Assembly (NCBI RefSeq): GCF_018327685.1
Contig: NZ_BNEL01000003.1
Span: 186,001 to 250,000 of the forward strand
DNA from: Streptomyces sp. TS71-3
GTDB taxonomy: Bacteria > Actinomycetota > Actinomycetes > Streptomycetales > Streptomycetaceae
Direction: 5' to 3'
DNA: 64,000 nucleotides
Positions 9,249 to 17,605 of this stretch are shown here, piece after piece (the first letter of the stretch is position 1; each line of letters opens with the position of its first letter). The notes under the pieces are model-generated. The model was given only the letters and a program-made list of their open reading frames with translations. It searched no databases and was not told the DNA's origin. A program made the translations under genes and the position numbers.

Positions 9249-10047
9249 CCGGATCGTGTGCTCGGTGACGGTGACGGTGACGGTGGCTGGGCGTGGGGCC
9301 TGCCTGCGTGGTTCCCCGCGCTCCTTCTCGGGGCTGCGCCCGGTTCTCGGGGCTGCGCCCCGGCCGCACCATCCGGTGGGTATAGGTGTCGGCCCGGATC
9401 ATCTGCCCGTGGGGGTCTTCGCGCAGTTCCCCGCGCCCCTGATCAGGGCTTCGCCCCCCACCGCACCAGCGGGTGGGGACGAGGCGTCGGCCCGGACCAT
9501 CTGCCCGTGGGGGTTTTCGCGCAGTTCCCCGCGCCCCTAATCGGGGCTTCGCCCCCCACCCCACCAATCGGTCGGCGTGAGGCCTCGGCCCGGACCGTCC
9601 GCCCGTGGGGGTCTTCGCGCAGTTCCCCGCGCCCCTTCAGGGCGGCTGGGTGGTCCCCCGAGCCAAGGCACCCAGCCACATCGGTGCCGTGGCATCACGC
9701 CGGTGTGCAGTCACCCCGCAAAGGCGCGCGGGAGCGCGATCGCGGAGTGCCGGCACGTGTGACCCTCCGTGGTGGTGCGCCCGGCGCTCGGATCTCCCCT
9801 GCACCCCAGAGCACGGCAAAGGACTAGCGTGAAAAGCAAAGCAGGTGCCTCGTTTTCGAAGGAATCCGGCGGATTCTTAGCGGAATTGCCAAATCAGTTT
9901 CAATAGTCGACAGGCCTCGTGCGGCGGCGCCGCGAGAAGCGTCCACTGGACAGGGAGGACGTCTCCGTCCCCCGCTTCCGCCGACCGTCGGGTCCAGAAA
10001 GCCCCGAAGGCCCGGAAGCGCTCGTCCAGCGGACACGAGGAGCTGGC
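9249..10047. other. Intergenic region with 98-bp repeats, then an AT-richer leader
   Basis: No gene is supported. The left half (about 9308-9646) is the 98-bp repeat array. The right part (about 9826-9910) is unusually AT-rich for this DNA. It has the inverted repeat gaatcc-ggc-ggattc (9862-9876) and poly-A/T-like runs (gtgaaaagcaaagc, cgttttcgaagg). That is the most plausible promoter and operator area for the zinc-ribbon gene at 10048. Confidence 0.55.
9391..9646. repeat. 98-bp tandem repeat array (2.6 units)
   Basis: The unit starts ggcccgga(c/t)c and contains gcgcagttccccgcgcccct followed by a GC hairpin (cggggcttcgcccc). Unit starts at 9391, 9489 and 9587 give an exact 98-bp period. The third copy is cut after about 60 bp, and a decayed half-copy precedes the array (9308-9390). 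The 20-bp core reappears at 21781 and 21937. Confidence 0.85.
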
Positions 10048-10530
10048 ATGAGTGAGATCACAGGGACCGGCCGTAGCACCACCGGGCTCCCGGTCGTGCA
10101 CGAGTCGTACTCCTTCGCCTGCCTGCGCTGCGGGCACGGCTGGGAGCAGTCGTACGAGATAGAGCACCACATGGACGCGAAGGGCAAGGAGTTCGTCGTC
10201 TACAAGGCCGACGGCCGCCAGGTGCCGTCGCCGCTGACCCAGCCGCACTGCGACCACTGCGACGGGCACGTGGTGCGGATAATGCGCCCGGGCCGCGTCT
10301 CCACCGTCCTCCAGTCGATGCACGCCGAGCGCGCACCGGCGGGGCCCGGTGCCGCGGAGCGGCGAGCGGCACGGCGCCCGGGCCCGTACCGCACCGGGTC
10401 GACGGACGCCGCCATGGCCGCGGGCGAGGCCGACCCGACCTCGGAGGACGGGCCCGGCCAGGCCGGGCGGCACGCCTGGTACGTGTCCGGCCTGCTGCGG
10501 CTGATCCACATGCAGCGGCGGGCGCGCTGA
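10048..10530 (+). CDS. Zinc-ribbon protein of unknown function
   Basis: A 160-residue cytosolic protein. Cys25/Cys28 (FACLRCGHGW) and Cys68/Cys71 (HCDHCDGH) make a two-knuckle zinc ribbon about 40 residues apart, with a His-rich stretch (IEHH) between. The rest is basic and low complexity (ERRAARRPGPYR) and ends LLRLIHMQRRAR, which could bind nucleic acid. The ATG at 10048 is chosen because cgaggagctggc gives a good ribosome-binding site. The longer open frame upstream is repeat-derived. It sits just before tatD. I recognise no specific function. Confidence 0.75.
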   Translation: MSEITGTGRSTTGLPVVHESYSFACLRCGHGWEQSYEIEHHMDAKGKEFVVYKADGRQVPSPLTQPHCDHCDGHVVRIMRPGRVSTVLQSMHAERAPAGPGAAERRAARRPGPYRTGSTDAAMAAGEADPTSEDGPGQAGRHAWYVSGLLRLIHMQRRAR

Positions 10531-10634
10531 GCCGGCACGGGGTTGCGTGACCGGCGGGCACGGTCGCGGTGACGGTCGCGGGCGCGGTCGCCACGGGCCC
10601 GTGGGCGCCCTCCAGGGTGCGAACGGGCGGTTCG

Positions 10635-10640
10635 TAGGAT
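10635..10640 (+). promoter_or_regulatory. -10 box (TAGGAT) for tatD, leaderless
   Basis: TAGGAT is followed by cgggac and then the tatD ATG at 10647, a 6-nt gap implying a leaderless transcript. Confidence 0.5.
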
Positions 10641-10646
10641 CGGGAC

Positions 10647-11666
10647 ATGTCCGCGAAAGACCCAGCCGTGGCCCCGTCGGCGAAGGGCGTCAATCCGAAA
10701 GCCGCCGGTCCGAAGACCGTCGGTCCACAGACCGCTGATCCCAAGAGCGGCGGTCCGAAGAGCGCCGACCAGGCGAAGGAAGCCGACCAGGCGAAGAAGG
10801 CCGAGCGGCAGGCCCCTCCCCCGCCGCCCGAGCCCCTCGCCGTGCCGGCCGCCGACTCGCACACCCATCTCGACATGCAGTCCGGCACCGTCGAGGAGGC
10901 GCTCGCGAAGGCGGCCTCGGTGGGCGTCACGACCCTCGTGCAGGTCGGCTGCGACGTGCCGGGATCGCGCTGGGCGGCCGAGACGGCGGCCACGTACGAG
11001 AGCGTGCACGCGGCCGTCGCCCTCCATCCCAACGAGGCGCCGCGGATCGTGCACGGCGATCCCGAGGGCACGGCCCGGCAGGGCGCGCGGCCCGCGGGCG
11101 GCGCCGCCGCGCTCGACGAGGCGCTGGCCGAGATCGACCGGCTCGCCGGTCTCGACCAGGTCAGGGCGGTCGGCGAGACCGGGCTCGACCACTTCCGCAC
11201 CGGCGAGGCGGGCCTCGCCGCCCAGGAGCGGTCCTTCCGCGCGCACATCGAGATCGCCAAGCGGCACGGCAAGGCGCTGGTCATCCACGACCGCGACGCG
11301 CACGCGGACGTGTTGCGCATCCTCGACGAGGAGGGCGCGCCGGAGCGCACCGTCTTCCACTGCTACTCCGGCGACGCCGCGATGGCGGAGGTCTGCGCGG
11401 CACGCGGCTACCACATGTCGTTCGCCGGGAACGTCACCTTCAAGAACGCCCAGCCGCTGCGCGACGCGCTCGCCGTGGCCCCGCTCGATCTGGTGCTCGT
11501 GGAGACCGACGCGCCGTTCCTCACTCCGGCGCCGTACCGCGGACGGCCGAACGCTCCATATCTCATTCCGGTCACGGTGCGGGCCATGGCGGCGGTGAAG
11601 GGCGTCACCGAGGAGACCTTGGCGGCGGCGGTCTCGGCCAATACTGCCCGGGTTTTCGGTTACTGA
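10647..11666 (+). CDS. tatD: TatD-family metal-dependent hydrolase/DNase
   Basis: An amidohydrolase-superfamily TIM barrel acting as a metal-dependent 3'-5' nuclease. Metal ligands are visible in DSHTHLD (His72, His74), VGETGLDHFR, KALVIHDRDAH, FHCYSGD and VETDAPFLTP. The 339-residue length includes about 60 extra N-terminal residues of lysine/proline repeats (GPKTVGPQTADPKSGGPKSA then DQAKEADQAKKAERQ), absent from most relatives and probably disordered. It precedes rpfB by 139 bp in the conserved actinobacterial tatD-rpfB order. Confidence 0.92.
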   Translation: MSAKDPAVAPSAKGVNPKAAGPKTVGPQTADPKSGGPKSADQAKEADQAKKAERQAPPPPPEPLAVPAADSHTHLDMQSGTVEEALAKAASVGVTTLVQVGCDVPGSRWAAETAATYESVHAAVALHPNEAPRIVHGDPEGTARQGARPAGGAAALDEALAEIDRLAGLDQVRAVGETGLDHFRTGEAGLAAQERSFRAHIEIAKRHGKALVIHDRDAHADVLRILDEEGAPERTVFHCYSGDAAMAEVCAARGYHMSFAGNVTFKNAQPLRDALAVAPLDLVLVETDAPFLTPAPYRGRPNAPYLIPVTVRAMAAVKGVTEETLAAAVSANTARVFGY

Positions 11667-11805
11667 ATGATTACGGTACGAAACTTTCGGTAGCGGCCGA
11701 TCGTGGGAGCCCGGGACGACACGTTGTGAACAGCTTGCTTGGGAGAGCGCCCAACGCTCATTAGGTTCGGTCCCGCCCAGACCGGACTCTCCTTGGAGCG
11801 TTGGC

Positions 11806-13365
11806 ATGAGCACAGACAGCCGTCACGACGGATCGGCGACCGGCAGACGCGCCGGCCACCGGCACCACGAAGCGCGCGGCACCCGGGACGACGCCTCGGC
11901 CCTGCGGCTGCGCGAGCGCCCCCGCGACGCCCACGGCCGGCCGCCGTGCGGCGGCGCCCGGGCCGCCAGGGCCGTGCAGGCCGTCCGCGAGGTGCGCAGG
12001 ACGGGGCAGGCGCGCGGCGTCAGCGGAGCGCGCGAAGCACTGAGTGCGGCACGGGCCGCGTGCGGGGTTCCGGCACGCGCCAGGCGGCGCGGCGGGGCGG
12101 CCGGGTCCCCCGAGGGTGCGGGCCGCGGTGCGTCCGGTGCCTCCCCTGCCCCTGGGCGCCAGGGCGGGTTCGCCGCGGCGCCGGAGGCGGCCACGGGCAC
12201 GCGGGTGCGCGGCGGCTGGGCGCGACGGGAGCCGCTGCGGCGCCTGCTGCCGCAGGCTCTGGTGGTGGCGTGTCTCGCCGGGGGCACCTCGGCGTTCGTC
12301 GCGGACGACAAGGAGATCCACCTCAGCATCGACGGGGCGCCGCGGATACTGCATACGTTCGCCGACGACGTGTCCGGCCTGCTGGCCGACCAGAAGATCG
12401 TCGTCGGAGCCCACGACATCGTCGCGCCCGCCCCGCGGACCCCGCTGAGCAACGGGGACGAGGTGGTCGTGCGCCATGGCCGGCCCCTTCGGCTCACCGT
12501 CGACGGGGCGCACCGCAAGGTGTGGACGACCGCGCACACGGTCGACGGAGCGCTACGCGCCCTCGGGGTACGCCCCGAGGGCGCGTACTTGTCCGTGTCG
12601 CGGTCCCGGCGGATCGGCCGGGACGGCCTGACGCTCGCCGTCCGCACGGAGCGCACGCTGCGGCTCGCGGCGGACGGCCGGACGCGCACGCTGCGCACCA
12701 ACGCGGCGACCGTCGGCGCCGCGCTCGACGAGGCCGGCGTGCGGCTGCACCGGCACGACCGGCTGTCCACGGCGGCCGGCAGCTTCCCGCGGAACGGTCT
12801 GACGGTGACCGTCACCCGCGTCTCGGTGCGGCACAAGGTGCGCGCCGAGTCGATCCCCTACGGCGTGCGGCGGGTGCCGGACGCCTCGCTGCCGTCCGGC
12901 GCGGAGGTGGTCCAGCGCAGCGGCAGGACCGGCACCCGGCGGGTGACGTATGCCACGCAGACGGTGAACGGGGTGCGGCACCGGCCGCACCGCGTGGCCG
13001 CGCAGGTGGTGGTGCGGCCGCGGGACGCGGTGGTGCGGGTCGGCCCCGGCGGCCGGGCCGGCGGCGGGCGGCACTGGGTCCAGGCCCGCGACGGCGACTC
13101 CACGGGCTACGGGGACACGGGCGGCGCGGACGAGCTGGACTGGAACGCGCTGGCACGGTGCGAGTCCGGCGGGCGGCCCGACGCGGTGGATCCGTCCGGG
13201 ACGTACGGCGGCCTGTACCAGTTCGACGCACGCACCTGGCGCAGCCTGGGCGGGCACGGCCTCCCGCAGAACGCCTCCCGGGCGGAGCAGACCCGTCTGG
13301 CCAAGCAGCTCTACGCCCGCCGCGGCGCGAGCCCCTGGCCGGTGTGCGGGGCACGTCTGAGGTGA
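11806..13365 (+). CDS. rpfB: Resuscitation-promoting factor, RpfB type
   Basis: A cell-wall lytic transglycosylase that cleaves peptidoglycan and promotes exit from dormancy. In order: an unusually long Arg/Ala-rich cytoplasmic N-terminus (about 1-145), a membrane anchor (QALVVACLAGGTSAFVA), three DUF348 repeats (about 170-330), a G5 domain with its TVNGV signature (about 335-410), and the Rpf catalytic domain from about 440. The catalytic glutamate is Glu453 in ALARCESGGRPDAVDPSG. Cys452 and the Cys in PWPVCG form the usual pair. The ATG follows ccttggag. I see no ydaO-type riboswitch in the 139-bp leader. Confidence 0.92.
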   Translation: MSTDSRHDGSATGRRAGHRHHEARGTRDDASALRLRERPRDAHGRPPCGGARAARAVQAVREVRRTGQARGVSGAREALSAARAACGVPARARRRGGAAGSPEGAGRGASGASPAPGRQGGFAAAPEAATGTRVRGGWARREPLRRLLPQALVVACLAGGTSAFVADDKEIHLSIDGAPRILHTFADDVSGLLADQKIVVGAHDIVAPAPRTPLSNGDEVVVRHGRPLRLTVDGAHRKVWTTAHTVDGALRALGVRPEGAYLSVSRSRRIGRDGLTLAVRTERTLRLAADGRTRTLRTNAATVGAALDEAGVRLHRHDRLSTAAGSFPRNGLTVTVTRVSVRHKVRAESIPYGVRRVPDASLPSGAEVVQRSGRTGTRRVTYATQTVNGVRHRPHRVAAQVVVRPRDAVVRVGPGGRAGGGRHWVQARDGDSTGYGDTGGADELDWNALARCESGGRPDAVDPSGTYGGLYQFDARTWRSLGGHGLPQNASRAEQTRLAKQLYARRGASPWPVCGARLR

Positions 13366-13419
13366 CGTGACCGGCAAGAACCGCAACGTGACCGGCGACA
13401 TGACCGGCGGACGTGACCG

Positions 13420-13482
13420 CACAGGCCGCAACGTGACCGGCACAGGCCGCCACGTGACCAGCACAGGCCGCCACGTGACCGG
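13420..13482. repeat. 21-bp tandem repeat, three units
   Basis: Units cacaggccgc(a/c)acgtgacc(a/g)g at 13420, 13441 and 13462, with decayed copies on both sides (13366-13500). It lies between the convergent rpfB and cbiO genes. Each unit contains cacgtgacc, with an E-box-like CACGTG in two units, so occasional protein binding is possible, but slippage is the simplest explanation. Confidence 0.8.
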
Positions 13483-13582
13483 CGCAGGCCGCGGCTGACG
13501 TGCCGTACGCGTTCGCCGTCTCCGCGCTCTCGCTCAGCGGCACCGTGCCACCGCTCTCGGAGGTGCCGTGCCGCCGTGCCTC

Positions 13583-14760
<1,178 letters not shown>

Positions 14761-14773
<13 letters not shown>

Positions 14774-15561
14774 CCCGTCAGGCAGACGGCCAGGGCCGCC
14801 GACGGCAGGGCCAGTGCGCGGGACCACTGGGCGCGGGAGGCCGCCACGTCGTCGATCACCGGCATCGTGCCGGTGTAGCCGCGGCTGACCATCGCCAGAT
14901 GCACCCGCTCGCCCCGCTCGTAGGAGCGGATGAACAGCGCGCCCGCGGACTTCGCGAGGACGCGCCAGTGCCGGGGCCCCGTCGCCTCGAAGCCCCGTGA
15001 CTCGCGGGCGATCCGCATCCGCCGCATCTCGTCCGTGATCACGTCCCCATAGCGGATCATGAACGACGCGATCTGCACCAGCAGCGGCGGCAGTTTCAGC
15101 CGTTGCAGGCCGAGCAGCAGTGCGCGCAGGTCGGTGGTGGCGGCCAGCAGGACGGAGGCCGCGACGCCGAGGGTGCCCTTGGCGAGCACGTTCCAGGCGC
15201 CCCACAGGCCGGCCACGCTGAGCGGGAGCCCGAGGACGTGCACCTGCTCGCCCGTGGCGACGAACGGCATCAGCACCGCGAAGGCGACGAACGGGACCTC
15301 GATCAGCAGCCGTTTCAGCAGGAAGGCCGCCGGGACCCTGGCGGCCACGGCGACGGCCGCGAGCAGCGCCGCGTGGAGCGCGAAGGCCCACAGGGCGGTG
15401 CGGGGCGTGGCGACCACGACGACCACGAAGCCGAACGCCGCCGTGATCTTCGTCTGCGGCGGCAGGGCGTGCACGGGCGAGCGGCCGTGCCGGTACAGCT
15501 TGTGCGCCGCCCCGCTGCCCGCGGCGTGTGCGGCGTGTGCGGTGCCTCCGACGGCGCTCAT
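14761..15561 (-). CDS. cbiQ: ECF transporter T component
   Basis: A 266-residue integral membrane coupling protein that links the metal-binding S component to the ATPase. It has 5-6 hydrophobic segments and the CbiQ coupling-helix motifs, ARESRGFEATGPRHW (first Ala-Arg-Gly-type box) and AMVSRGYTG (second box), near 190 and 225. It starts 3 bp after the cbiMN stop and overlaps cbiO by 13 bp (or 4 bp with the alternative cbiO start), so translation is coupled throughout the operon. Confidence 0.92.
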
Positions 15562-15564
15562 GGC

Positions 15565-16809
15565 TCAGGCACCTTCCTGGCGCGGGACGGCGGTGGGGCT
15601 CGTGCCGCCCCGGCGGCGCAGCGCCCAGAAGACGGCGCTGCCCGCGACCACCGTGACACCGACGCCGATCACACCGGCGAGGCCGCCGGAGAGCCGGGCG
15701 TCTGCGACGTCCCTGACGCCGTAGCCGGCCAGCGGGGAGCCGTCGGCGGCGTGCTTCTGCTCCTTCTTGTCGATGCCCTTGTCGTGGGCGACCTTCTCCA
15801 GGCCGTCGGGGCTCGCGGAGGCGTAGAAGCTGACGAAGCCGGCGAGCAGGAGGGAGGCGACGAGGCCGGTGAGCCACACCTTGCGGCGCGAGCGGCGCGG
15901 GGTTCCGGTGGGCGCGGCGGTCCCGGGCGCCCCGGCGCCGGTGGTCGTGGCCGCGGTGGCCGCGGGGCCGGCGGCGGATCCGGCCTCGGGGACCGCGGTG
16001 GCCGCGGCGGTCGCGGCGCCGGCCGGTGCCGCAGGCGCGTCGACCAGCGTGCCGCCCACCCGGAGCTTGAGCGGACGGGCGAGCCCCCGCGCCCCGTACA
16101 CCAGGTCGGGCCGCACCGCGATCACGGCGCCGACGGTGAGCGCGGTGATCACCGCCTCGCCGATGCCGATCAGCACATGGACGCCGATCATGGCCGAGGC
16201 GACCTTCCCGATGGGCACGTCCGTGGTGCCGCCGAGCGCGTAGACCAGGGTGAAGACCACGGCCGCCGCCGGCACCGAGAGCAGCGCGGCGGCGAAGGAG
16301 GCGACGGTCACGGAGCGCCGGCCGCGCGGCAGCACCTTCACGAGGCCGCGGAAGACGGCGTAGGCGACGACCGTGGTGGTGAGCGCCATGTCGGTGATGT
16401 TCACGCCGAGCGCGGTGAGGCCGCCGTCGGCGAAGAGCACGCCCTGCATCAGCAGCACCACGGACACGCACAGGATCCCGGTGAAGGGGCCCACGAGTAT
16501 CGCGGCCAGCGCACCGCCGAGCAGGTGACCGCTGGTGCCGGCGGCCACCGGGAAGTTCAGCATCTGCACCGCGAAGATGAACGCGGCGACGAGTCCGGCG
16601 AGCGGCGCGGTGCGCTCCCCGCCTCCCGTCCCGGCGAGCGGCCCACCGGACCCGCCGGGCCCGCCGGGCCCGCCGGGCCCGCCCGCGGCGCCGGAAGCCC
16701 CGGCCAGCTCCCTGCGGGCGCCCCGCAGGCTCACGGCCACCGCGCCGGCGGCGACGACCCCGGCCGCGACCGAGACCGGGGCATCGACAAAGCCGTCGGG
16801 AACATGCAT
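15565..16809 (-). CDS. cbiM: ECF metal-uptake S component, CbiM fused to PDGLE/CbiN
   Basis: Substrate-binding membrane component for Ni2+ or Co2+. The start is fixed at the ATG at 16809 because the protein must begin MHVPDGF: in CbiM/NikM the N-terminal amine and His2 are metal ligands. ggaggtgga sits 8 nt upstream. The CbiM part covers about 1-265, with a Gly-Pro-rich insert (GGPGGPGGPGG) after the first helix and the conserved GTSGHLLGG. After an Ala/Thr linker comes the CbiN-like PDGLE part: a TM segment, SASPDGLEKVAHDKG and a final TM. The Nur-like box upstream argues for nickel. Confidence 0.92.
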   Translation of the reverse strand: MHVPDGFVDAPVSVAAGVVAAGAVAVSLRGARRELAGASGAAGGPGGPGGPGGSGGPLAGTGGGERTAPLAGLVAAFIFAVQMLNFPVAAGTSGHLLGGALAAILVGPFTGILCVSVVLLMQGVLFADGGLTALGVNITDMALTTTVVAYAVFRGLVKVLPRGRRSVTVASFAAALLSVPAAAVVFTLVYALGGTTDVPIGKVASAMIGVHVLIGIGEAVITALTVGAVIAVRPDLVYGARGLARPLKLRVGGTLVDAPAAPAGAATAAATAVPEAGSAAGPAATAATTTGAGAPGTAAPTGTPRRSRRKVWLTGLVASLLLAGFVSFYASASPDGLEKVAHDKGIDKKEQKHAADGSPLAGYGVRDVADARLSGGLAGVIGVGVTVVAGSAVFWALRRRGGTSPTAVPRQEGA

Positions 16810-16860
16810 GTGCTCCACCTCCGCCGTTGATACGACAAGCAGCGCGACCATCATGCCTTG

Positions 16861-16877
16861 TTGCATATGACTCGCAA
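16861..16877 (-). promoter_or_regulatory. Nur-like operator upstream of the ECF metal transporter
   Basis: On the plus strand TTGCAT-ATGAC-TCGCAA, a dyad of two 6-bp arms with a 5-nt spacer. It is extended by outer TG/CA bases to TGTTGC...GCAACA (16859-16879). This matches the TTGCAA-N5-TTGCAA site described for the nickel regulator Nur of S. coelicolor. It is 52 bp upstream of the cbiM start and overlaps a possible -10 (TCATAT) on the minus strand, a good repressor position. Confidence 0.65.
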
Positions 16878-17112
16878 CAGCGAGCCATCTTCAAGTGAGA
16901 GCCACCATTCCGCAATCGGAGGCCGCCCCCCGCGGCCGGCACCCCATCGCCCCCGGGGCGGACGCTCCGGCGCCCCCGACCGGACACCCCGACCCGCCCC
17001 CCTTCACGCCCTCCCGTGGATTCCCCCGCATTCCCCCACCCTCCGGAGGTTCGTTAAACCGAAAATATGGAACATTAATGGACAAGGCGACCATCAGCGT
17101 GAGGAGCGCTTC

Positions 17113-17478
17113 ATGTCCCAGGCCGTGGAAGAGCACACGGAGGTCCGCGTCGTCACGGACGACGCGGCCGAGGAGCGGTGGGAGGTCCCGGTGGACCTGC
17201 GGTACGACCCCGACACCGCCCCGACCAACGTGTGCATCAGCCTGCCGGAGTCCCCCGGTGCCCCGCCGCACGACTGGACGTTCTCCCGGGACCTCCTGGA
17301 ACGCGGGCTGCGCGGCCCGGTGAACGGCGGCGACGTGCGGGTCTGGCCGAGCGGCCGGGTGCGGGCGGTGGTGGAGCTGCGGTCGGAGCGGCATGTGGCG
17401 GTGGTGCAGTTCGACTCGGCGGCGCTCACCCGTTTCCTGCGCCGGACGTATGCGGCGACCGAGCCCGTCCACCAGTAG
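17113..17478 (+). CDS. SsgA-like sporulation/cell-division regulator (SALP)
   Basis: A 121-residue protein of the SsgA-like family, restricted to sporulating actinomycetes. These help position septa and peptidoglycan remodelling at division sites. Family features are the strand VPVDLRYDPDTAPTNVCISL, DWTFSRDLLERGL, GDVRVWPSGR and the C-terminal ALTRFLRRTY. The ATG at 17113 has gaggag 6 nt upstream. An AT-rich stretch (ttcgttaaaccgaaaatatg, 17051-17070) is the likely promoter. Which paralogue (SsgB to SsgG) it is cannot be settled by eye. Confidence 0.88.
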   Translation: MSQAVEEHTEVRVVTDDAAEERWEVPVDLRYDPDTAPTNVCISLPESPGAPPHDWTFSRDLLERGLRGPVNGGDVRVWPSGRVRAVVELRSERHVAVVQFDSAALTRFLRRTYAATEPVHQ

Positions 17479-17605
17479 GGCCCGGCGGGCACCGGGCACG
17501 AGCCGGTGGGAGCGCCGTTCGCGGGGGCGGGCCGCCGGGTGGGGACGCCGCCGGCGGGGCGTGCACGAGTTGCCGCCCGGCGCCGGCCGGAAAAGCATTG
17601 GTGGG

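Noticed and set aside
9391..9646. CRISPR-like array
   Set aside because: The period is an exact 98 bp of near-identical sequence with no unique spacers; it is a tandem repeat.
11667..11805. c-di-AMP (ydaO) riboswitch before rpfB
   Set aside because: That element is known before some streptomycete rpf genes, but its conserved blocks were not seen here.
14900..16987. Minus-strand upstream continuation of the cbiO frame through cbiQ and cbiM
   Set aside because: CbiQ and CbiM are recognisable in another frame; only the part from 14773 on is cbiO.
16810..17110. Cobalamin riboswitch upstream of cbiM
   Set aside because: No B12-box-like sequence was found; a Nur-like dyad explains regulation better.
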